From assembly GCA_041740995.1 (NCBI GenBank), contig JBGSKY010000209.1, positions 11,632 to 75,631 on the forward strand: a stretch of DNA of 64,000 nucleotides, given 5' to 3'. The number at the start of each line of letters is the position of its first letter. Position 1 is the first letter of the stretch. The position numbers and the translations under genes were made by a program. The stretch comes from JBGSKY01 sp041740995. Its GTDB lineage: Bacteria; Planctomycetota; Planctomycetia; Pirellulales; Pirellulaceae. The notes beneath the pieces were generated by a model. That model had not been told where the DNA came from, made no database searches, and worked only from the letters and a program-made list of their open reading frames with translations. Below, one piece after another: positions 1-9,900 of this stretch.

Positions 1-276
1 TATTGTCACCTCAAAGATCATCGAGGCAGCGGCACCGAACCGGTCAATGTGATCTCAAGATATAAGTATCAAGATGGACTGGCGTATTATGAATCGACTC
101 GCGACACGGCCAGTCACTTCTTTATCGATTACTTGCCCAAAGGTACTTATGTCTTTGAGTACTCCTCCCGCGTTCAATTGCGAGGCAACTATCAAACCGG
201 AATGGCAAACATCGAATGCATGTACGCGCCTGAATTCAATAGCCACAGCGAGAGCCTGCCATTGGAAGTGGAGTAG
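1..276 (+). CDS. Alpha-2-macroglobulin family protein, C-terminal end (partial)
   Basis: This is the last 91 codons of a gene that begins before the window; the frame is open from base 1 to the TAG at 274-276. The tail carries the features of the receptor-binding-like end of bacterial alpha-2-macroglobulins: a YVFEY strand, a basic segment, then CMYAPEF followed by SHSE. Bacterial members are large periplasmic or lipid-anchored protease traps, often paired with penicillin-binding protein 1C, but the partner and the thioester region lie outside the window. The assignment rests on this conserved tail alone. A large exported protein of this type fits the planctomycete setting. Confidence 0.7.
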   Translation, partial: YCHLKDHRGSGTEPVNVISRYKYQDGLAYYESTRDTASHFFIDYLPKGTYVFEYSSRVQLRGNYQTGMANIECMYAPEFNSHSESLPLEVE

Positions 277-309
277 TTGTGAATTGAGGCACCTGCGATT
301 AATGCCGCT

Positions 310-1440
310 TCAACCGGTCGTTAGCTCAAAAGGCCAGCGGCCATGCGATTGGCCATTGATCTGCAAACGTAAGAAATGCGTTCCAGGATAGAGCTTGAAG
401 GTCGTCGCGTTTGCACGGAACGGGTGTCGCTTGGAGACTCGAACCGATTCGCCTGCCACCACTTCAATCTGCTTGATCTTGTGAATCTTATTCGCCAAAT
501 TGCCGTTGGATTTTACAAATTCAATAACGTAGTCAATTAACAGTGCTTCGGTCTTCTCGACGTGCAGAGTGAATGCGAAGTCAATCGCTTCACCTATTTT
601 GACTTTTGAAGGCGCCAACTCAAAATCGCTAACGATGATTTGCGAATTGCTGTGGAAGCCAAGCAAATGCAACGCGTCGGCATTGCCCTGTTTGACAAGT
701 GTTCGGAGCGAGTGGCGAGTCATCCAATTCAGCTCAGTCGCAGACTGTTTACGTTGGGTCTTCCAACGCTTCAATGTCTCCAAGACGACTGTTGGATTTG
801 ATTTAGAAATGTCATTCAAATGATTTGCGACTGATCGAGTTACATAACGCGTTGGATCGGCGTGTAGCACATCGAGTAGCGGCAATGCGTAACTCGCGTC
901 GATCTTCAGTCGCCCAGACCATGGCAACATGGGCCTCGTTCCTTCGCTAACTAGGCGACGAACGTGATAGTTTTTATCGTTCGACCATTTCTTCAGTTCA
1001 GCCAGCGATTCTTTTGGCCATGAATTGATAAAAAATCGTATCGCATACTCCATCGAAAATCGCTGAGTGATTGCGTGCAACAGTTTCAACGAGAGTTTTC
1101 GATGTTGGACGCTTAGCCCGTTGCGAACCACGAATTCGCCTAACGGTGCAAAGATAAAATCACCGAAGTCATCGTCGGTATTGTTTGGATCGAGCGGTGG
1201 CGGCAAGGCGGCCAAAATCTGATCTGCCGCGACGGCGAAATCTATCGATAGAAAGCGCTCCAAATGAGTTGCGATATGGACAATTCGCTGTTTTAGCTCA
1301 AGAAAAGTCAGTTCCTTCATCGTTTGGCCGACGAAGTCTTGAGCTTTAAACGAACGATCGGCTGATTGAAAAAGCCCCGCGAGATATTCGACTTTCTCGC
1401 GGTTGAAAAGTTGGTCTTTAAGGCTAAATCCGCTGCTCAT
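310..1440 (-). CDS. alkC: AlkC-like DNA alkylation repair glycosylase with C-terminal Ig-like domain
   Basis: Predicted DNA glycosylase of the HEAT-repeat AlkC/AlkD superfamily, which removes N3-alkylated purines. The N-terminus reads FSLKDQLFNREKV, typical of AlkC proteins, so the ATG at 1440 is preferred to a GTG seven codons upstream (376 residues). The alpha-helical core contains the signature VRRLVSEGTRPMLPWSGRL around residues 180-200, a region that contacts DNA in this fold. From about residue 275 the sequence turns beta-rich (ELAPSKVKIGEAIDFAFTL, then HPFRANATTFKLYPG), matching the C-terminal Ig-like domain of the AlkC-alpha type. It is monocistronic and 54 bases downstream of thrS on the same strand. 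Family is confident; lesion specificity is inferred. Confidence 0.85.
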   Translation of the reverse strand: MSSGFSLKDQLFNREKVEYLAGLFQSADRSFKAQDFVGQTMKELTFLELKQRIVHIATHLERFLSIDFAVAADQILAALPPPLDPNNTDDDFGDFIFAPLGEFVVRNGLSVQHRKLSLKLLHAITQRFSMEYAIRFFINSWPKESLAELKKWSNDKNYHVRRLVSEGTRPMLPWSGRLKIDASYALPLLDVLHADPTRYVTRSVANHLNDISKSNPTVVLETLKRWKTQRKQSATELNWMTRHSLRTLVKQGNADALHLLGFHSNSQIIVSDFELAPSKVKIGEAIDFAFTLHVEKTEALLIDYVIEFVKSNGNLANKIHKIKQIEVVAGESVRVSKRHPFRANATTFKLYPGTHFLRLQINGQSHGRWPFELTTG

Positions 1441-1494
1441 TAGGCCATGTGCAAGTTGCACTTTCTCCGAGCTAAACCAAAGCTTGCATGAACG

Positions 1495-3699
1495 CTAATA
1501 CTCATTGGCTTCGACGGTCGGCGGTTCAGGTACAGCGACCTTTGCCACAGCAACTTGACGAATTTGGCGAGATTCGACTTCCTTACAAAGTTTCGCGATC
1601 ACTTCGTCGATTGGTGCGGCACCTAGATCGCCATCAATTCGATCCCGAAGTGCGACCAAACCGGCTTCGGCTTCCTTGGGGCCAATCACGGCCATATACG
1701 GAATCAGTTCGAGTTGGGCGTCGCGGATTTTTGCTTGGACTTTCGCTCCACGCAGATCACAAGTCACTCGTAATCCGGCTGCGGTCATCTTCTCTTCTAA
1801 GGCCAAGGCGAAGTCGTTTGATTTTTCGCTGAGCGGACAAATCCGAACCTGTTCGGGAGCTAGCCAGAGCGGGAATGCGCCAGCAAAATGTTCGATCAAC
1901 ATGCCAACGAATCTTTCCATCGAACCAAACGGTGCGCGGTGGATCATCACTGGTCGATGCATGGCGTTGTCCGAACCGGTGTATTCGAGTTGGAATCGCT
2001 CGGGCAAATTGTAGTCCAACTGCACGGTGCCCAACTGCCATTGTCGACCGATACAATCACGGACCATGAAGTCAGCTTTTGGCCCGTAAAACGCTGCTTC
2101 ACCCTCGGCTGAAGTGAATGGCAATCCAGATTCAACCAACACTTTTCGTAAGGCCGCTTCGGCTTTGTTCCAGTTCTCTTCTGAACCGACATATTTATCA
2201 CTGGCTGGATCACGCAATGAAAGTTGAACGCGGTAATCTTCCAAGCCAACGCTTTGCAGAACAAATCGAGTCAGTTCTATAGTTTTGCGGAACTCCTCTT
2301 CGACTTGTTCGCTGGTGCAGAAGATGTGAGCATCGTCTTGAGTTAGACCACGGACCCGCAACATCCCGTTCAGCTCGCCAGTTTGTTCGTAGCGATATAC
2401 AGTTCCGAATTCGAATAGCCGCAAAGGCAACTGCTTGTATGAACGTGGGCTGGATTTATAAATCATCGCATGGTGCGGACAATTCATCGGCTTGACGAGA
2501 TATCGTTCGTGGGTGCTTTGCCAATGTTTTAATGCAGCAAGCTTTTCTTCCTTGGAATTTTCCAACTGATAATCGGTGAGCTGGCATCCGAGAACTTCCG
2601 CCGCGGCCAGTAGAGCGTTTTCATGCACCGGTGCAATCGGTTGTTCTGCCTGCAGTCGTTCGATCCAAACATCGACTAGCGAACCTGCGCTCTCCACAAA
2701 TAGCGGCGGAAATTGGCTATCGCGATAGTACGGAAAATGTCCGCTAGTTTCGTACAGTTCTACTCGGCCAAGATGCGGGCTGTAGACTGGTTGGTAGCCT
2801 CGCCGGAGAAGTTCTCCGCGCAAGAAATCTTCCAAAATTAGTCGGACTCGCGCGCCTTTCGGTAGCCACAAACAGAAACCTTGACCGACTTCGGGCGAGA
2901 TCTGGAACAGTCCGAGTTTTTTGCCGAGAACGCGGTGGTCACGCCGCTTGGCCTCTTCGATGAGTTCTAAGTGTGCGGCAAGATCTTTCTTGTTAAAAAA
3001 CGCGGTTCCATAAACACGTTGCAGTTGTCGACCGGACGCATCGCCTTTCCAGTAGGCGCCGGCGACGCTCATGACCTTAAAACCTTTGATGCGACCGGCA
3101 TCTGGTATATGCGGTCCGCGACAAAGGTCGACAAATTCACCTTGGCGATAGAATCCCAATTCTTGATGGTCGGCCAATCCGGTCTGAATATGTTCGACCT
3201 TCAGCGTTTGTTGCATTCCATCACATAAAGCGACGGCTTCGGTTCGCGGCAAGTTGAATCTTTCGAACGATTCTGCAAGTTCAACGATTCTAGCCATCTC
3301 CGATTCGATCGCTTCGAAGTCCGATTCGCTTAATTTATGTGGCAAATCAAAATCGTAGTAAAATCCGTTGTTGGTCGTTGGGCCAAACGCAAGCGAGACT
3401 TTTGGAAAGAGTCGCATGATCGCGCGGGCCATCACGTGGGCAGTCGAATGGCGCAAGACCCCCAACGATTCTGGATCGCGTTCGGTCAACAATCGCAGCG
3501 CAAGCGGTTTGGCGGCTGTGCCTTGGTCGTCACTTGTAAGTTCTGCAAAGGTACGAGTAGCGTCGACGATTTGATCGTTGACTTTGGCGGCAATGACCGC
3601 GTTTGCGAGTCGTTCGCCAATTGACTTCGCGACAGTCAGCGGACTGGCGGCATTATCGACTTCGACTATTTTTCCATCGGGCAATTGAACAGAGATCAT
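1495..3699 (-). CDS. thrS: Threonine--tRNA ligase with an insertion before the MNCPHH motif
   Basis: Class II aminoacyl-tRNA synthetase charging tRNA-Thr in the cytoplasm. Order of parts: an N-terminal TGS domain (MISVQLPDGKIVEV), an editing domain with HSTAH at residues 84-88 and CRGPHIPDAG, the catalytic core with KPMNCPHH supplying the zinc-site Cys, motif 3 (RPVMIHRAPFGSMERFVGML), and an anticodon-binding domain starting near LAPEQVRICPLS. At 734 residues it is about 90 longer than the usual 640. Roughly 60 extra residues sit near 330-398, between YRDSQF and KPMNCPHH, and a further tail follows the anticodon domain. The ATG at 3699 is chosen over one eight codons upstream because the TGS domain begins there. 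It is divergent from uvrA. Confidence 0.96.
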   Translation of the reverse strand: MISVQLPDGKIVEVDNAASPLTVAKSIGERLANAVIAAKVNDQIVDATRTFAELTSDDQGTAAKPLALRLLTERDPESLGVLRHSTAHVMARAIMRLFPKVSLAFGPTTNNGFYYDFDLPHKLSESDFEAIESEMARIVELAESFERFNLPRTEAVALCDGMQQTLKVEHIQTGLADHQELGFYRQGEFVDLCRGPHIPDAGRIKGFKVMSVAGAYWKGDASGRQLQRVYGTAFFNKKDLAAHLELIEEAKRRDHRVLGKKLGLFQISPEVGQGFCLWLPKGARVRLILEDFLRGELLRRGYQPVYSPHLGRVELYETSGHFPYYRDSQFPPLFVESAGSLVDVWIERLQAEQPIAPVHENALLAAAEVLGCQLTDYQLENSKEEKLAALKHWQSTHERYLVKPMNCPHHAMIYKSSPRSYKQLPLRLFEFGTVYRYEQTGELNGMLRVRGLTQDDAHIFCTSEQVEEEFRKTIELTRFVLQSVGLEDYRVQLSLRDPASDKYVGSEENWNKAEAALRKVLVESGLPFTSAEGEAAFYGPKADFMVRDCIGRQWQLGTVQLDYNLPERFQLEYTGSDNAMHRPVMIHRAPFGSMERFVGMLIEHFAGAFPLWLAPEQVRICPLSEKSNDFALALEEKMTAAGLRVTCDLRGAKVQAKIRDAQLELIPYMAVIGPKEAEAGLVALRDRIDGDLGAAPIDEVIAKLCKEVESRQIRQVAVAKVAVPEPPTVEANEY

Positions 3700-3975
3700 T
3701 GTTCGTAGTCTGCCGTGCGGCAAATCCTTTTCTATATTTCTTTCAACTTTACTGACTAACTATTTCCCTGGCGATCTTTAGCTTAAAGCACGTTAGTTAG
3801 CGGCTTCAAGACCATACGCTATCGATGACATTGGCCCAACCACGTTGGGCGGATTTGTGCCAGTCGCGTAGTTCGATCTTTGTAATCGATTTTTGCGATT
3901 GGCAAGGACTTTGTCATAAGGTTCAATAGTGTAACGCTCGCGGGCGTGTTGTGTTATAGAGGTAGCGTTGAAAGG
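3700..3975. other. Divergent intergenic region thrS/uvrA
   Basis: This 276-base spacer must hold the promoters of thrS (minus) and uvrA (plus). A Shine-Dalgarno-like GAGGT lies about 12 bases before the uvrA ATG. I see no clear LexA box or T-box-like leader by eye. Confidence 0.4.
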
Positions 3976-6900
3976 ATGCACGTGGATCGCAATATAGTCG
4001 TCCGAGGCGCGCGGGAACATAACCTGCAGAACGTTGATCTCAGCTTGCCGCACGGGCAATTGATCTGTTTCACTGGAGTGAGCGGCAGCGGCAAAAGTTC
4101 GCTTGCTTTTGACACCATCTATGCCGAAGGCCAACGCCGGTATCTTGAAAGCTTGTCCAGCTATGCTAGGCAATTCATTGGGCAGCTGCCCAAGCCTGAT
4201 GTCGATCATCTCTCCGGCCTGAGTCCTTCGATTTCAATCAGCCAAAAATCGACCAGCCACAATCCGCGCAGCACGGTTGGAACGATCACCGAAATCCAAG
4301 ATTTTATGCGGGTCCTGTTCGCCCGCGTCGGTACAAGTTTTTGTCATAATTGCGATCGCCCGGTCGAGGCTCAAACGCTTGATCAAATTTGCGCGAAGGT
4401 TCGACGTACTTTTGCCGGCCAGCAAGTTTTGGTTTTGGCACCCTTAATTCGGCTGCAAAAAGGCGAGCATCGCGATCTGTTCGAACAGTTATTGCGGCAG
4501 GGGTTTTCGCGGGCGCGGGTCGATGGTGAAATCGTCGATCTATCAAATCCGCCTCGATTGGAAAAACTCAAAAAGCACTCGATCGAGTTAGTTGTCGATC
4601 GCCTATCAATCGAGCAAGCCCGGATCGAAACGTCCGCGTCACGGACGCAAAATACAAAAACAAAGAAAGCTATATCAAAATCGACCGTTCCAGATGTGCC
4701 GTCTGACATGGTCGATTCGTTAGGGACGGCTCCCGAATTTCGACAGATGCACGATGCTTTATCGACCGCGATACGGCTCGGCGAAGGTTCGGTTATCGTC
4801 ACTGTGTTGATTGATACTGAATCCACGACCACCGCGAAAACTGACGTTTCGACAGCCAAGGATCAGAAGCGTCGCAGCAAAAAAACGGCTTCGACGGCCG
4901 ATCATGAGGACGCGACAGAATCGACTTACTCGACGCAGTTTGCATGCAGCCATTGCAGTCTTTCTTTCGAGGTACCCAGTCCACAACTGCTGAGCTTCAA
5001 TTCGCCGCAGGGAATGTGTCGCCAATGCCACGGCTTAGGCGTCACTTACAGCTATAAAAGCGAAGAGATCGTTGCTGATGATTCGCTTTCGATTCGCGGT
5101 GGCGCGATAACGCTTTTGGGCGTCTGGACTAACCTGAGCAAAGTGAACCAGCGACGTTTGCGCTCAATCGGCGAAGCGGCTGAAAAATTTTTTTCACTGG
5201 GTAAAGGTTATTTATTACGGACACCTTGGAAAAAACTCGCGCCCGAATTGCGAAACTTCTGGCTGCACGGTTCCGACAAGCCTTTGACTGTTAAATCTAC
5301 GAGCTCAAGAGCGACCCGTGGGAACTTGGCGAATTTTTCCGGCTTGTTGCCTGAATTCAAAAAGGTTTGGGAGACGACAAACAATCCAATGTTGCGTCGT
5401 CAGCATGAAAAACTGATGCAGGAGTCGACTTGCCCTGCCTGTCAGGGGCAACGCCTAAACCCGCAGGCTCGACATTTGCGATTGCAAACGGCGAGCAAAT
5501 TGGAATCGTTGCAATCCAAACCGTGGCGTTCGATTGCCGACCTGGGCGACATGCCATTGGCAGAGGCGCGAGAATTCTTCGAGGCCATTCAGCTCGACGA
5601 AATCGGCTGGCAGATCGCTAGCGAAGCGGTCAAAGAAATCCGATCGCGACTCGGATTTTTGTTGGAGGTTGGGCTGGAGTATCTGGCCTTGAATCGTACT
5701 GCTCCGACCCTTTCCGGTGGTGAGTCGCAACGCATCCGACTCGCGTCGCAAATCGGTTCGGGCCTAAATGGCGTGACTTATGTCCTGGATGAGCCTTCAA
5801 TCGGATTGCATCCGAGAGACAACGATCGACTGATTAAATCGCTCAAGAGACTTCGCGATATCGGAAACACGCTCTTGGTTGTGGAACACGACGAGGACAC
5901 GATGCTCGCGTCGGACATTGTCGTTGATTTTGGACCTGGTCCAGGCGTTCGAGGTGGCAAACTGTTGGAGATCGGCTCCTGCGATTCCTTAAGTGCGAAC
6001 AAAGAAAGTTTAACAGGTGATTATCTTTCGGGCAGACGCACGATTGGTCGACCTGAAACGCGTCGAAATGGAAATGGGAAATTCATCAAAATTTTCGGTG
6101 CGCGGCATCACAATTTGCAAAACGTTGATGTTGAAATTCCGCTCGGAAAATTAGTTTGCGTGACTGGTGTCAGCGGCAGCGGCAAAAGTTCGTTAATCAG
6201 CGATATTCTTTCGCCGACGCTGGAAAATATGTTGATGAAAGCTCAAAAAAAACCTGGCGATCACGACTCAATTTCGGGAGCAGAACAGCTCGACAAGATT
6301 ATCGACATCGACCAAAGTCCAATCGGTCGAACGCCGCGCAGCAATCCCGCGACTTATGTAAAAGTCTTCGACGAAATTCGCAATTTGTATACGCAACTGA
6401 CCGAATCCAAGCGGCGTGGCTATGCTGCCGGTCGATTTAGTTTCAATACTGCGGGCGGTCGTTGCAGCGCGTGTGAAGGCAATGGAGCAACGCGGCTGGA
6501 CATGGAGATGCTGGCCGATTTATGGGTGCCATGTCCAGTGTGCGATGGGCGACGTTACGATTTGGAAACACTGGAGGTGCAGTGGAAGGGCAAGTCTGTG
6601 GCCGACGTCTTGGAAATGGATGTCCAAGAGGCCCTCTTGCACTTCGAGAATGTGCCCAAGATAGCCGAAAAATTGCAGACTTTGCATGACGTAGGTCTGG
6701 ACTACATTAAGCTTGGACAACCATCGCCAACGCTAAGCGGCGGTGAAGCACAACGGATCAAGCTGGCCAAAGAGCTAAGTCGCCGGTCCACTGGCAAGAC
6801 GTTTTACGTGCTCGATGAACCCACGACCGGTTTGCATTTTCATGACATTTCAATGCTCCTGAGTGTGCTGCAAAAACTGGTCGAGCTGGGAAATACTATT

Positions 6901-9900
6901 GTCGTTGTTGAACACAATTTGGATCTCATTCAAGCCGCCGATTGGGTCATCGATCTAGGTCTCGAAGGTGGTCACAAGGGCGGGCAGATTATTGCCTGCG
7001 GGACTCCCGAAGAGGTCGCAGAAAATCCTGAATCTTACACTGGTGTTGCGCTCAAGCGATACTTCGAATCGCAACTAGAAAAATCGAAGCCAAAAAGAAA
7101 TAAGCGGATAAAAGCAGCAAAGCTTCCGAAGGCAACCGATAGTGCTTCAATTCAAAAGCAGATCGTCGTTGAAGGCGCCCAGTCACACAATCTAAAATCA
7201 GTCGACGTTACTATTGAACGCGACGCGATGACCGTTTTTTGTGGTCACAGCGGAAGTGGAAAAACGTCGCTCGCGATGGACACCATTTACGCCGAAGGCC
7301 AAAGGCGCTATGTCGAAAGCCTCAGCTCGTATGCTAGGCAATTCGTCGGTCAAATGCCAAAGCCGATTGTTGATCGAATCAGTGGACTCTCGCCAGCGGT
7401 TGCGCTGGAGCAAAAAAATCTCGGCCATACCCCGCGCAGTACTGTAGGAACGGTTACTGAAATCTATGACTATCTTCGCGTCTTCATGGCTCGTGTCGCT
7501 CAAATGCGATGCCCCGCATGTTTGATGCCGGTTCGATCGCAAACGGTTGACCAAATTGTTGAGCAAGTGTTGCAATATCCAGACGGCACTCGAGCCTTGA
7601 TTCTCGCTCCGATGTACGAGTCGACCGCCTTTCCAGATTCTCCACTGGATGACACGTTTTTTGACAAGCTGCTGGCCGATGGTTTTTCTCGGGTTCGAAT
7701 CAACGGCATGACGCAAACGCTGGCCGATCGAAAACCCCTGGACTATCGCAAACGTCATGAGATTCAAGTCGTCACGGATCGTGTGGAGATCAGCAAAAAA
7801 TCACGTTCTCGAATCGCTGACTCGATCGAGCAGGCTTTAAAATTGAGCCAAGGACGTGTTCAAATTGCGGTGCAAAGCGATTCACGCAAGGAACCCGATT
7901 GGGATTTGCAGACGCACTCGCTGTCGTTGGCATGCGTCAAATGTGGCACGTCGTATTTGCAGCTCACGCCGCACAATTATTCATTCAACACATCCGTCGG
8001 TTGGTGTTCGAGCTGTAGCGGGCTGGGCACACAGTATGGCACCAACCTTGACTTGTTGATTGATCCAACAAGATCATTGCGGGAGAGCGGTTCATTCTTG
8101 TGGCCCGATGTTCGAATCAGCAAATCGCAAGCGATGCTTTCAGTCTTATGTGCGGAATTACAAATCGATCCGAATTGCCCAATTGGTTCGCTGACATCGA
8201 CTAAAAAGAACTTGCTCGTATTCGGCACTCACGACCGCTGGTTTGACGTCCCTTCAACGGACCAGAATCCAATAGGATTTTCGTTTCAATATCGCGGAAT
8301 ATTCCCGGCTCTAGAACTTGCTTCGAGATCGAGCGTTGCGCTGAGGATGCGACTTAATGATTACGTCGGTGAAGTCGCGTGCATCGATTGCGGTGGCTCG
8401 CGAGTTCGTTCCGAAGCAGCACACGCAGTTTTCCGTGAGCTAACTGTTGTCGATTTGGTCAACATGCCACTTGGCAAATTGCTTGCGACGATTCAAAGCT
8501 GGAAGCTACAAGAACATGAACAAAAGATGGCCGGCGAACTAATCGCCGAGATGGAAAAGCGACTGAGCTTCCTTTGTGAAGTCGGCTTGGAATATCTTAC
8601 GCTTGGTCGAGTTGCCAACACGCTCAGTGGCGGCGAAGCTCAACGAATTCGGCTGGCATCGCAGCTTGGCAGTGGGCTTTGTGGGGTTCTTTATGTGTTG
8701 GACGAACCGACTATCGGGCTGCACCCACGCGACAATTCGAGATTGATTTCGGCACTTCACCGCCTGCGAGATCACGGCAATACTTTACTTGTCGTTGAAC
8801 ATGATCGCGATGTTATTGCGAGCAGCGATTATCTCTGCGATTTCGGACCAGGTTCTGGAAGTCTCGGCGGCAGCATTGTTGCAATGGGCCCCGTGCAAGA
8901 AGTCAAACAAAAGTCAATCGGTGTTACGGGCCCTTATTTAAGCGGCCAAAACGCGATTTCAATTCCCAGCAATCGTCGTCCAGTTTTAAAAAATTCAGAA
9001 GTCAAATGGCTAACTGTCCGCGACGCGCATTTGAATACGCTTCGGCACATTGACGCGGCCTTTCCACTTGGTCGTATGACTGTCGTTACTGGACCAAGTG
9101 GTTCCGGTAAAAGCAGTCTCATCAATGGCATTTTGTATCCTGCCCTTGCAAAACGTATTCACCGCACCAACGCTCAACCTGGCCCGCATCGAACAATCGA
9201 TGGGCTTCGAGAAATCGATAAAGTCATCCGTGTTGATCAATCACCGCTTGGCAATTCACCCTCATCGACTCCGGCGACTTACACGGGAGTTTTTGATGCG
9301 ATCCGCGAGTGTTTTGCAAGCCTTCCGGAAGCGAGAACGCTGCGAAAGACGTCGCGAGATTTTAGCTTCAATGTATTTGGCGGTCGATGTGAGAAATGTG
9401 AAGGCAACGGTCAATGCAAAATTGAAATGCATTTTCTCCCCGACGTGTGGGTTGAGTGCGACGCTTGCGGCGGCAAGCGCTACGACAGCGAAATACTGAC
9501 GATCCGGTACAAAGATAAATCGATCTTTGATGTGTTGACCATGTCAATCGCTGAAGCTGCAGTCTTGTTTGATGAGCGACCGAAGATTTCTCGGGTACTC
9601 TCAATTTTGGAGGATGTCGGGCTGGGTTATATGTCATTGGGTCAATCTGCGCCAACGCTCAGTGGCGGCGAGGCGCAACGCGTCAAACTGGCAAGTGAGC
9701 TTGCGCGTCCCTCAACCGGTCGAACGCTTTACTTATTAGATGAGCCGACGACTGGGTTACATTTTGATGATATCGCAAAACTGTTAAAGGTTTTCGATCG
9801 TTTAGTTGACGCTGGCAATACGCTGATCGTTGTCGAACATAACTTAGATGTAATCAAGTGCGCTGATTGGATAATTGACCTTGGTCCCGAAGCCGGTTGG

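Noticed and set aside
7198..7767. 189-residue minus-strand frame inside uvrA
   Set aside because: Antisense to an intact UvrA unit with Walker and zinc motifs; no family features.
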